In this document: positions 18,778-25,558 of the stretch, piece by piece
Position numbering within the stretch: position 1 is the first letter of the stretch
Layout of the letters: the number at the start of each line of letters is the position of its first letter
From: Clostridium sp. OF03-18AA
GTDB taxonomy: Bacteria; Bacillota; Clostridia; Lachnospirales; Lachnospiraceae
Length of the DNA: 64,000 bases
Direction of reading: 5' to 3'
Assembly (NCBI RefSeq): GCF_003478035.1
Contig: NZ_QUEP01000002.1
Coordinates: 320,334-384,333 of the forward strand
The notes under the pieces: model-generated
What the model saw: only the letters and a program-made list of their open reading frames with translations
Told to the model about the DNA's origin: nothing
Databases searched by the model: none
Made by a program: the position numbers and the translations under genes

Positions 18778-20583
18778 ATGGCAGAGTATTCAAAACTTTA
18801 CATCACAAACAATGGTCAGGCACTTATGGCAAAGATGATTGCCGGGTCAGGAAACATTGATTTTACAAAAGTATGTTCTTCCAGTACCCAGTACACTGAA
18901 AGTCAGTTACAGGCATTGACCGCACTTAGCAACATCAAGCAGACAACCCTTGTTTCCAAGGTTACCCGCACAAATGAGGTTGCAATCAAAATTGATGCAG
19001 CATATTCCAATGTAGACCTGAAAGAAGGTTACTATATGCGTACACTTGGCTTATATGCCGTTGACCCTGACAAGGGTGAAATCCTGTATGCAGTCTGCAT
19101 TGAAAAGTCAAATAACTGTTATATGCCACCATATAACGGTGTTACGGTATCGGCTGCATACTTACAGTTATATACCACAGTAGGAAACGCTGACAACGTA
19201 TCACTTGCGGTCAGTCCGGGTGCGTATGCAACGGTTGGTGACATTCAGGCACTTGAAAAAGAAATTGCTGATCTGAAAGCCTATGTTGGATATTCAGACG
19301 GTGACATTTATGGTGTTGAAGTGGACTTTGAAAACAAGAAGTTCACAAGACTTGCCGGGGCAGTAAACCGTTCAGCGGGTTCAGGGTTTGACGGAATCAA
19401 TGCATTTGGTGGCAGAAAGCGTTGTAACCTTACCAATGACGGGCGTGTTGCTGCATATTATGGTGAAGCCGGATTTTCCACTACTGGAAAACTGACACAG
19501 GCGGTTGACCGTAACCCGGTAGGTACTGAATCACCTGATGAAAACCTGAAATTCAGTGCCGGGACAATCGTTCAGGTAATGGTTGAACAGCCAAAGTTTT
19601 ATTACAAGGTTGTACCGCTTAAAACTGAAAAGAGAACCAAGGGGGCAATCACAAGAAAAATCAGATACTATGTATCAGATACACCAAAGGCGGGATTCAA
19701 ACTTCATCCGGCGTTCATTGTAAATGGTCAGGAAAATGATGTTGCATATCTTGCAGCCTTTGAAGGTTCACTTTGGGATGCATCTGCATCAGCGTACATT
19801 CTTGATGATTCACAGGTTGCTGACTTTGCTGCTGATATGTTATGCAGTATTGCCAATGCAAAACCGCTTTCAGGACTTACACAGAACGCAACCCGTGCCA
19901 ATATCAGAAAACTTGCTGAAAAACGTGGTACTGGTTGGGAACAGTGTGTTGTTCAGACGGCATCCGCTTCACAGATGCTCATGCTGATTGAATATGCAAC
20001 CTTCAATATGCAGTCTGTCATTGGTAACGGTGCAGTTTCAAAGACTGATGACGGTAAAACATCCATGACAGAAAATACAGGTGCAACGATCACCCTTGGT
20101 AATGCATCAGGTTCAGTTGTCAACGCTAACGGTATTCAGATTGTGTCATACCGTGGTGAGGAAAACTTTTGGGGCAACATTTGGTGGTGGATTGATGGAA
20201 TCAATCACTATGCAAATGCAACCACAGGTGAATGTGATACCTATGTTGCAGATCATGGTTTTACTGATGACAGTAAGGCAGCACCTTATGAAGATACAGG
20301 AATGTGTGCAAAGTATGGAAACGGTTATATTTCCGCTTTCTGTTATTCAGAAGATTTTGATTGGTTGTTCTTACCGGGTGAGTTCAACGGAAACACCGCC
20401 ATTCCTGTTGGTGATTATTGTTGGAATCAGAACGGTACTGGTTGGCGTGTCGCTATATTGGGTGCTAGTTGGGGTAATGGCTTGGATGCCGGTGCTTTCT
20501 ATTGGGCTCTGAATGATGCTTCTTCTAATCGTTATCGGAATGTCGGCGGTCGGTTGGTGTATCGAAAAAAGGTAGCAGCATAA
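18778..20583 (+). CDS. Tail fibre protein with DGR variable C-terminus
   Basis: This is the receptor-binding fibre. Residues 1-160 resemble phage tail-collar/fibre N-domains (AEYSKLYITNNGQALMAKMIAGSG, LKEGYYMRTLGLYAVD), which fix the protein to the baseplate. A linker helix at about 160-175 leads to a C-terminal domain (about 190-601) with the GDYCWNQNGTGWR and FYWALNDASSNRYRN segments of the C-type-lectin (formylglycine-generating-enzyme-like) fold used by DGR targets. Residues 557-595 are encoded by the variable repeat. Sixteen of these residues differ from the template-encoded sequence, while the structural W, G, L, A, F, Y and S positions stay unchanged. Confidence 0.93.
   Translation: MAEYSKLYITNNGQALMAKMIAGSGNIDFTKVCSSSTQYTESQLQALTALSNIKQTTLVSKVTRTNEVAIKIDAAYSNVDLKEGYYMRTLGLYAVDPDKGEILYAVCIEKSNNCYMPPYNGVTVSAAYLQLYTTVGNADNVSLAVSPGAYATVGDIQALEKEIADLKAYVGYSDGDIYGVEVDFENKKFTRLAGAVNRSAGSGFDGINAFGGRKRCNLTNDGRVAAYYGEAGFSTTGKLTQAVDRNPVGTESPDENLKFSAGTIVQVMVEQPKFYYKVVPLKTEKRTKGAITRKIRYYVSDTPKAGFKLHPAFIVNGQENDVAYLAAFEGSLWDASASAYILDDSQVADFAADMLCSIANAKPLSGLTQNATRANIRKLAEKRGTGWEQCVVQTASASQMLMLIEYATFNMQSVIGNGAVSKTDDGKTSMTENTGATITLGNASGSVVNANGIQIVSYRGEENFWGNIWWWIDGINHYANATTGECDTYVADHGFTDDSKAAPYEDTGMCAKYGNGYISAFCYSEDFDWLFLPGEFNGNTAIPVGDYCWNQNGTGWRVAILGASWGNGLDAGAFYWALNDASSNRYRNVGGRLVYRKKVAA
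20446..20562 (+). repeat. DGR variable repeat (VR)
   Basis: The 117 bp at the 3' end of the fibre gene align without gaps to 20674-20790. There are 22 mismatches, every one opposite an A in the template (17 A to G, 3 A to T, 2 A to C), and none at the template's C, G or T. Similarity stops at both ends with non-A mismatches. This is the signature of adenine-directed mutagenic retrohoming. Confidence 0.95.
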
Positions 20584-20673
20584 CAGATAACCAGTAATTC
20601 ACATAATTTTAGGTAATCAGGATGCTAAAGATGACGATTTTCAAGCAGAAAGACGATAAAAAGACAAAAAACC

Positions 20674-20790
20674 AATGTCACTAAATTAGGTGCTAATTGG
20701 AATAATGGCTTGAATACCAGTGCTTTCTATTGGAATCTGAATAATGCTTCTTCTAATCGTAATCGGAATATCAGCAGTCAGTTAGTAAAT
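20674..20790 (+). repeat. DGR template repeat (TR)
   Basis: This non-coding copy has 38 adenines in 117 bp. Read in the fibre frame it is built from AAT/AAC-type codons (for example NWNNGLNTS), which can change to many residues but rarely to a stop. It lies between the fibre stop (20583) and the reverse transcriptase gene. It should be transcribed and copied with errors at A, and the cDNA should replace the VR. Confidence 0.95.
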
Positions 20791-20807
20791 GCACAAATAT
20801 CACTTGA

Positions 20808-20835
20808 AACACCCCGTCAGAAATGGCGGGGTGTT
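20808..20835 (+). other. Stem-loop downstream of template repeat
   Basis: AACACCCCG (20808-20816) and CGGGGTGTT (20827-20835) form a 9-bp perfect stem with a 10-base loop, 17 bases after the TR. No strong T-run follows, so it is more likely part of the TR RNA structure or a marker for priming than a full terminator. Confidence 0.6.
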
Positions 20836-20969
20836 CTTATAAATCAATGTACTGAAAACTGATTACCGTGCCACTTGGCAAAACATCAAAATACATGGGC
20901 TGTATTAGTAGACCGTCACCTGACGGGTTGAAAGTTCGGTTCAGTGCATACAGAAGGGAACAGACAAGC

Positions 20970-22160
20970 GTGAAAAGGTATGGCAATCTTTATGAAAAAA
21001 TCTGTTCAATGGATAACCTGTATCTTGCGTTTCAACACGCAAAGAAAGGCAAAGGATGGTACAAGGAAGTTCAGCAGATTGAGAAAAGACCATACTACTA
21101 TTTGGCTGGTCTGCAATGGATGCTTCAAAACCATTTATACAAAACTTCGGAATATGCCACTTTTACGAAAAAGGACGGCAAGAAGGAACGGGAAATATAC
21201 AAACTTCCATTCTTCCCTGACAGAATTGCACAATGGGCGGTTTTACAGGTGATTGAACCGCAGTTATTAGCGTATTTCACTGATGACACATATTCAGCAA
21301 TACCAAACAAGGGTATTCATGCAGCATACAAGAAGTTACGGTTGGCGGTTGATACCGTGCCGGAAGAAATGACCTATTGCTTGAAAATAGACTGCAAGAA
21401 ATTTTACCCTTCCATTGACCACGAAACACTAAAACAGAAGTTCAGACGGAAGTACAAAGACCCTGAACTGCTTGAACTGATTGATGAAGTAATTGATTCA
21501 ATCAGCACTTGTCCGGCAACGGATGAAAACATTGAATTTTATCGGTCTTGTGGTAATGAAATCAAGATAGTGAAGGTAAACGGCAAGGACTTCATTGAAG
21601 GTGTCGGTATTCCAATAGGGAATTACTTTTCACAGTATGACGGCAATTTCTTCCTATCAGGTTTTGACCACTGGATAAAAGAAGTTAAGCGGGTAAAGCA
21701 CTATTACCGTTATATGGATGATATTTGTATTTTTGCAAGAACCAAAGAAGAACTGCATCAGTTACTTGCAGAAATCAATGAATATTTCATACAGAATTTG
21801 AAATTAAGAATAAAAGGCAACTATCAGATATTCCCTTCGTTCATCCGGGGTATTGATTTTGTAGGGTACAGGATTTTCTTGAAAGATACCCTTCTTAGAA
21901 AATCCACCTGTCAGGAATTTGAACGGAAAATGACCGCAATCAGGAAGAAGATTGAAAGCGGTCAGGAAATGAACTATTCAGAATGGTGTGCAATCAATTC
22001 CTATAAGGGTTGGTTGAAATATTGTGATAGCAGCCGATTGTCTGAAAAATATATTGAACCAATTCAGCCTTATGCTGATAGGTACTATAAAGATCATATC
22101 AAGAAAGGTGGTAAAAAGCATGAAAGAGTACGGAAAAGTACGCAGTACAAAGCAGCCTGA
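20970..22160 (+). CDS. DGR reverse transcriptase
   Basis: This is the retroelement-type reverse transcriptase that copies the TR RNA. Conserved blocks include the LKIDCKKFYPSIDHETL motif, GVGIPIGNYFSQYDGNFFLSGFDHWIKE, and the catalytic YMDD encoded at 21711-21722. The KRYGNLYEKICSMDNLYLAFQHAKKGKGW start is typical of DGR enzymes. The frame is open back to a GTG at 20868 without a ribosome-binding site. I prefer the GTG at 20970, behind AGAAGGGA, giving 396 residues. No avd accessory gene lies between VR and RT. The end overlaps the next gene by 41 bp. Confidence 0.95.
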   Translation: MKRYGNLYEKICSMDNLYLAFQHAKKGKGWYKEVQQIEKRPYYYLAGLQWMLQNHLYKTSEYATFTKKDGKKEREIYKLPFFPDRIAQWAVLQVIEPQLLAYFTDDTYSAIPNKGIHAAYKKLRLAVDTVPEEMTYCLKIDCKKFYPSIDHETLKQKFRRKYKDPELLELIDEVIDSISTCPATDENIEFYRSCGNEIKIVKVNGKDFIEGVGIPIGNYFSQYDGNFFLSGFDHWIKEVKRVKHYYRYMDDICIFARTKEELHQLLAEINEYFIQNLKLRIKGNYQIFPSFIRGIDFVGYRIFLKDTLLRKSTCQEFERKMTAIRKKIESGQEMNYSEWCAINSYKGWLKYCDSSRLSEKYIEPIQPYADRYYKDHIKKGGKKHERVRKSTQYKAA

Positions 22161-22386
22161 ACAGAAGGTCATTGATGACTATTCAGTTTGGATTGCAGAG
22201 AACATCACCCCGGTCACAGAAGCCGGGACAGATGAACAGCCGGGGTTCACTGGTTATGAATATGACCTGACCCAGTACACCAAGGATGAATACATCAAAA
22301 TGATTGATGACAGAAACGCATCCTTGGAAGATCAGATGACACAGGCACAGGAAGCCATGTGTGAAATCTATGAAATGATGGCATAA
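22120..22386 (+). CDS. Small phage protein after the reverse transcriptase, unknown function
   Basis: The 88-residue acidic protein begins at an ATG inside the RT gene's end, behind AAGAAAGGTGG. The middle part is YEYDLTQYTKDEYIKMIDDRNASLEDQM and the C-terminus is helical and Met/Glu-rich. Similar small proteins lie between fibre and holin genes in related prophages. It does not look like the Avd four-helix protein (too short, acidic rather than basic), so I do not assign a DGR role. Confidence 0.65.
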   Translation: MKEYGKVRSTKQPEQKVIDDYSVWIAENITPVTEAGTDEQPGFTGYEYDLTQYTKDEYIKMIDDRNASLEDQMTQAQEAMCEIYEMMA

Positions 22387-22401
22387 GGAAGGGGTGAGAA
22401 T

Positions 22402-22536
22402 ATGGCAAACATTTATGCAGCACTTATCATCAAGGGTAAGAAGTCAATCAATGATGTTCCTGACAAGATCAGGGATGAAGTCAAACAGGTGCTTATTGAT
22501 GAAGGACACCCGGAACTGGCAGAAGGTGGTAACTGA
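22402..22536 (+). CDS. CD1375-like small phage protein, copy 1
   Basis: The 44-residue protein starts MANIYAALIIKGKKSINDVP and has a helical second half ending PELAEGGN. GGAAGGGGTGAGA precedes the ATG. It is paralogous to the product at 22587 (shared pattern IYAxLIIKGKK..xDVPxKI, xVLID, PELAE). The family is common near the lysis cassette of Clostridia prophages; its role is unknown to me. Confidence 0.75.
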   Translation: MANIYAALIIKGKKSINDVPDKIRDEVKQVLIDEGHPELAEGGN

Positions 22537-22586
22537 TGTTGTTTCAGTTCATCATAAAAATTTTATTCAGAAAGGATGTGGAATCT

Positions 22587-22712
22587 ATGGCAGTGATCTA
22601 TGCAACTCTTATCATTAAGGGCAAGAAAACCTTTGCTGATGTACCTGAGAAAATCAAGGACAAAGTAAAGGAAGTTCTGATTGACCTTGATTGCCCTGAA
22701 TTAGCAGAGTAA
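22587..22712 (+). CDS. CD1375-like small phage protein, copy 2
   Basis: The 41-residue paralogue of the preceding gene starts MAVIYATLIIKGKKTFADVP. AGAAAGGATGTGG precedes the ATG. An in-frame ATG at 22536 overlapping the previous stop would add 17 hydrophobic residues (MLFQFIIKILF) and could give a membrane-anchored form, though it lacks its own good ribosome-binding site. Confidence 0.72.
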   Translation: MAVIYATLIIKGKKTFADVPEKIKDKVKEVLIDLDCPELAE

Positions 22713-22742
22713 TCAACAGACAAGGAAATTATCACAGGAACA

Positions 22743-22790
22743 AAAACAACCGCTATATGACCCTTATATGAGGTCACAAGCGGTTGTTTT
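22743..22790 (+). terminator. Terminator before holin, with recurring motif in loop
   Basis: AACAACCGCT and AGCGGTTGTT form the outer stem, continued inward by TGACC/GGTCA, and a T-run follows. TTATATGAGGTCA (22764-22776), preceded by GCTATATG, is the third occurrence of the prophage intergenic motif. It separates structural from lysis genes. Confidence 0.78.
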
Positions 22791-22813
22791 TATGTTCAGA
22801 AAGGACAGAGAAA

Positions 22814-23236
22814 ATGAAACAGACTATTTGCAGTGTATTAGGTGTGATTGGTTCAGCAATCGCATCTTTTTTTGGTGGTTGGGATGCGGGACTTACAACC
22901 CTTCTGATCTTCATGGGTCTTGATTATATTTCAGGACTGATTGTTGCGGGGGTGTTCAAGAACAGTCCCAAGACAGACACAGGTTCACTTGAAAGTAAGG
23001 CGGGGTGGAAAGGTCTTTGCAGAAAATGCATGACCCTGATTTTTGTACTGGTTGCTTACCGCCTTGATCTTGTCATTGGCACAAATTACATCAGGGATGC
23101 AGTAATTATTGCGTTCATTGCAAATGAAACAATTTCCCTTGTGGAAAATGCGGGTCTTATGGGGTTACCACTCCCGGCAGTTATCACCAAGGCTATTGAT
23201 ATTTTACAGAAAAAGACAGAAAGTGAGGGCAAATAA
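22814..23236 (+). CDS. Phage holin (holin family 4 / toxin-secretion type)
   Basis: This small membrane protein makes the lesion that lets the endolysin reach the wall. Its 140 residues include hydrophobic segments at about 7-22, 26-46, 75-90 and 95-110, interrupted by the polar loop KNSPKTDTGSLESKAGWKGLCRKC. That loop and the GLDYISGLIVAG segment are typical of the Bacteriophage_holin_4 family. ATG 22814 follows AGAAAGGACAGAG. The lysozyme gene follows directly. Confidence 0.92.
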   Translation: MKQTICSVLGVIGSAIASFFGGWDAGLTTLLIFMGLDYISGLIVAGVFKNSPKTDTGSLESKAGWKGLCRKCMTLIFVLVAYRLDLVIGTNYIRDAVIIAFIANETISLVENAGLMGLPLPAVITKAIDILQKKTESEGK

Positions 23237-23237
23237 T

Positions 23238-24272
23238 ATGATGAAGGGTATGGATATTTCAAAGTGGCAAGGTGCAGTTGACTTTGCCAAGGTTGCAGCA
23301 AGTGGGATTCAGTTTGTAATCCTTCGTGAAGGTTATCGTCAGGCAGTAGATGGTAAGTTCTTTGAATATGTCAACGGATGCCGTGCCAATAATATTCCAG
23401 TCAAAGGTGTATATCATTTCAGTTATGCACTCAACGCAGATCAGGCAAGGAATGAAGCATCATTTTGTATTGCACAGGTTGAGAAAGCCGGACTTGGCAA
23501 GGACACAGTGATTTTCTATGATTTTGAATATGACACTGTAAAACAGGCAAAGGAAAAGGGGGTCAACCTTGGTAAGAATGAATGTGTTGCTTTCACAAAG
23601 GCATTTTGTGAGTATGTGACCAGTCACGGGTACAAGGCGGGTATTTATTCCAATATTGACTACCATAAGAATATGTATACTGATGAACTGATTTCACAGT
23701 ATATTTACTGGTTGGCTGATTATACTGGTGATCCTGATTATCCTTGTATGTTCCATCAGTACACAAGCAAGGGTTCTGTTGATGGTATTGCCGGAAATGT
23801 AGACCTTGATTATTTCTATGGTGATACTGCACAGCCTGAATCACCTAAGAAGTCGGTGGATGAAGTCGCACAGGATGTTGTCAACGGCAAATATGGCAAT
23901 GGTGCTGATCGTAAAGCAGCACTTGAAGCAGCCGGGTACAACTATGATGAGGTTCAGGCAAAGGTCAATGAGATTTTAGGGGTAGACACTACACCAAAGA
24001 AATCTGTTGATGAAATTGCACAGGAAGTCATCAATGGTGCTTGGGGTAACGGTCAGGACAGAAAGAACCGCATTGAACAGGCGGGTTATGATTACACCGC
24101 AGTTCAGAACAAGGTCAATGAACTTTGCGGAACACCTAAGAAATCCATTGATGAAATTGCAAGGGCAGTCATCCGTGGTGAGTATGGAAACGGTGCTGAT
24201 CGTAAGAACAGAATCACCGCAGAAGGTTATGATTATGCAGCAGTACAGGCAAGGGTCAATGCTCTGATGTAA
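23238..24272 (+). CDS. Endolysin: GH25 lysozyme with three CW_7 repeats
   Basis: This enzyme cleaves the glycan backbone of peptidoglycan at lysis. Residues 1-195 are a glycoside hydrolase 25 domain (MDISKWQG with the catalytic-site Asp, FYDFEYD at 93-99, and YQ/DLDYFYG at the end). Three nearly equal 44-residue CW_7 (Cpl-7) wall-binding repeats follow at 204-247, 254-297 and 301-344, each of the form KKSxDEIAxxVxxGxxGNGxDRKxR...GYxYxxVQxxVN. There is no signal peptide, so export depends on the holin. ATG 23238 starts three bases before a second ATG. Confidence 0.95.
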   Translation: MMKGMDISKWQGAVDFAKVAASGIQFVILREGYRQAVDGKFFEYVNGCRANNIPVKGVYHFSYALNADQARNEASFCIAQVEKAGLGKDTVIFYDFEYDTVKQAKEKGVNLGKNECVAFTKAFCEYVTSHGYKAGIYSNIDYHKNMYTDELISQYIYWLADYTGDPDYPCMFHQYTSKGSVDGIAGNVDLDYFYGDTAQPESPKKSVDEVAQDVVNGKYGNGADRKAALEAAGYNYDEVQAKVNEILGVDTTPKKSVDEIAQEVINGAWGNGQDRKNRIEQAGYDYTAVQNKVNELCGTPKKSIDEIARAVIRGEYGNGADRKNRITAEGYDYAAVQARVNALM

Positions 24273-24500
24273 TCTGTTACTAATTTGTTACTAAATAGCG
24301 GGATTTTGTGAGATTTGCGGAGATATTCAAAACTGAACTTTTCAGCAAATAAGGGCAAAAAGCGGGGTGTTATATCAATGAAATTTATGATATAATGAGC
24401 GACAGTGAGTCAGAAGCGTGCCTGCACGGTTATGGCGAACGGCGAAATTAGTGAGTGACGAAGTCACGATATAATTATGCGCAGAAAGGCGGTACAGATT
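24273..24500 (+). other. Prophage-host boundary region without a gene
   Basis: No gene is seen. The left part contains a direct repeat (CTGTTACTAATTTGTTACTAA, GTTACTAA-type units) just after the lysozyme stop, which could belong to the attachment site. From about 24390 there are TATAAT-like -10 sequences (24392-24397 and 24471-24476) that may serve the DUF1275 gene; neither has a good -35. The att core cannot be fixed without the left end of the prophage. Confidence 0.4.
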
Positions 24501-25250
24501 ATGATAAAAACGATTCAAAGACGTCTGGACGCGATCCTGCATTGGAATATTTCCTTTGTGGGCGGTTTCCTCGGCGGTTATGCAATCCTTTCCCATGCCG
24601 GAGTCTTCGGCTCCGCACAGACGGGAAACCTGATGGAGATGGCTTCGAACGTCCGATTTATGGAATGGGAGGAATTGGGACTCCGTCTGCTGGCGATGGT
24701 GATCTTCGCCTGCGGTGTGATCGCCTCCTATATGCTGACAAACTATACAAACTTACATATGCGGAAGCTGGCGATCTGGGTGGATGCGGCCGGTCTCGGA
24801 CTTACGGCCCTGCTGCCGGATTGGTTCTCGCCGATTGCGGGTGTTTACCCGATCTTTTTCTGTTCGGCATTCCAGTGGGGTGTATATTCCGGCGCAGATG
24901 GTTTCAACAGCGCGACGGTCTTCATCACAAACAACTTCAAACAATCCGTCCTCGGCTGGACGCAGTATGCGTTGACGAAAGATAAAGAATTTAAGAGAAA
25001 AGCGGTGCTCTACAGCAACACGGTACTTATGTTCTTCCTTGGCGCTCTCCTCGGTGTCACCGGTGTAGCTGCCTTCGGCAACGCCCTCGGCGCCTGCGTA
25101 GGCTTTATTCCCCTTGCTGTCGCCCGGATCTTTATCAGCATCGGTGAACTTCCGGTAGAAGATGAGACTCCGGAGGAGACAGAGGAAGAGGCAGAAGAGA
25201 TGCTGGAAGAGGCGAAGATTCTGGAGAAGGAAGAGAAGAAGAAAATTTAA
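24501..25250 (+). CDS. DUF1275 (YoaK-like) membrane protein
   Basis: The 249-residue protein has about six transmembrane segments. The WNISFVGGFLGGYAILSHAGVFGSAQTGNLMEM start with its GNLM motif is the hallmark of the DUF1275/YoaK family, whose function is poorly known. The C-terminal 30 residues are an acidic cytoplasmic tail of E and K. ATG 24501 is preferred over 24477 because GAAAGGCGG lies upstream and the family begins near this point. A terminator follows. It is the first host gene right of the prophage. Confidence 0.85.
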   Translation: MIKTIQRRLDAILHWNISFVGGFLGGYAILSHAGVFGSAQTGNLMEMASNVRFMEWEELGLRLLAMVIFACGVIASYMLTNYTNLHMRKLAIWVDAAGLGLTALLPDWFSPIAGVYPIFFCSAFQWGVYSGADGFNSATVFITNNFKQSVLGWTQYALTKDKEFKRKAVLYSNTVLMFFLGALLGVTGVAAFGNALGACVGFIPLAVARIFISIGELPVEDETPEETEEEAEEMLEEAKILEKEEKKKI

Positions 25251-25335
25251 AAATTGTATATTTGATGAATGGGAATGGGCAGTTGATTCAGGGATGGGTC
25301 GGCTGCCTGTTTTGTGTAACAGAGGAAATACGGGT

Positions 25336-25380
25336 ATCCGAAATAAGTGTTTGAAACTGCTTATATGGATACCTTTTTCT
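25336..25380 (+). terminator. Terminator after DUF1275 gene
   Basis: GGTATCC and GGATACC pair, continued by ATAAG/CTTAT, and are followed by a T-rich run. By chance or descent the upstream arm and loop also resemble the transposon end motif (AATAAGTGTTTGAAA). Confidence 0.75.
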
Positions 25381-25394
25381 TATATTCGTTTGGT

Positions 25395-25558
25395 CGCAAT
25401 AAGTGGTTGAAAATCAGCTCGTGGGAAATATATGATATCTCAATAACTGGTTGAAAAAGAGAATCATAAGAATAAAAAATCCACGGCCTAAAAAATAGTG
25501 TTCAGGTTGAAAACTACTATTTTTGTAAACCGTGGAAATTTGATCTTTAGGTTGAAAA
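25395..25558 (+). repeat. Left-end motif array of the ISL3/hsd element
   Basis: Four inward-facing copies are present: CGCAATAAGTGGTTGAAAA (25395-25413), CTCAATAACTGGTTGAAAA (25439-25457), and short forms TTCAGGTTGAAAA (25501-25513) and TTTAGGTTGAAAA (25546-25558) that lack the ATAASTG core. The last copy abuts the transposase stop codon. Multiple spaced copies are what one expects of transposase binding sites. Confidence 0.8.
25474..25536 (-). terminator. Terminator of the hsd-transposase operon
   Basis: On the minus strand TCCACGG and CCGTGGA form the base of a long hairpin, AAAAATAGT/ACTATTTTT its upper part, and TTTTTT follows. The loop contains one short copy of the end motif. Confidence 0.8.

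Larger units (their letters stand above)
1..24272 (+). mobile_element. Prophage with contractile tail (right-hand part)
   Basis: This is a continuous plus-strand late-gene block in the order packaging, head, connector, sheath/tube, tape measure, baseplate, fibre, lysis. The sheath, tube, LysM, baseplate J and DUF2313-type genes follow the order of the Bacillus PBSX xkd cluster, so the tail is contractile. The small terminase, integrase and early genes are not in the window, so the left end lies upstream. The right edge must fall between the lysozyme stop (24272) and the DUF1275 gene (24501), but I could not identify an attachment core. The late genes look intact: one frameshift is programmed and no stop codons interrupt them. 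Confidence 0.93.

Noticed and set aside
22120..22386. Avd accessory protein of the retroelement
   Set aside because: It is only 88 residues, acidic and not a clear four-helix bundle, unlike Avd, which is about 120 residues and basic.
23840..24272. Repeat array in the endolysin as a CRISPR-like array
   Set aside because: The units are in-frame protein repeats (CW_7 domains) inside a coding gene, with no spacers.
24273..24300. GTTACTAA direct repeats as the prophage attachment core
   Set aside because: The left prophage end is not in the window, so a matching copy cannot be shown. A similar string at 1494 is inside the prophage.
25338..25372. Fifth left-end copy of the transposon motif (AATAAGTGTTTGAAA)
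   Set aside because: It forms one arm and loop of the DUF1275 terminator and has several mismatches to the 19-bp consensus. The perfect outer repeat at 25395 pairs with 36250.
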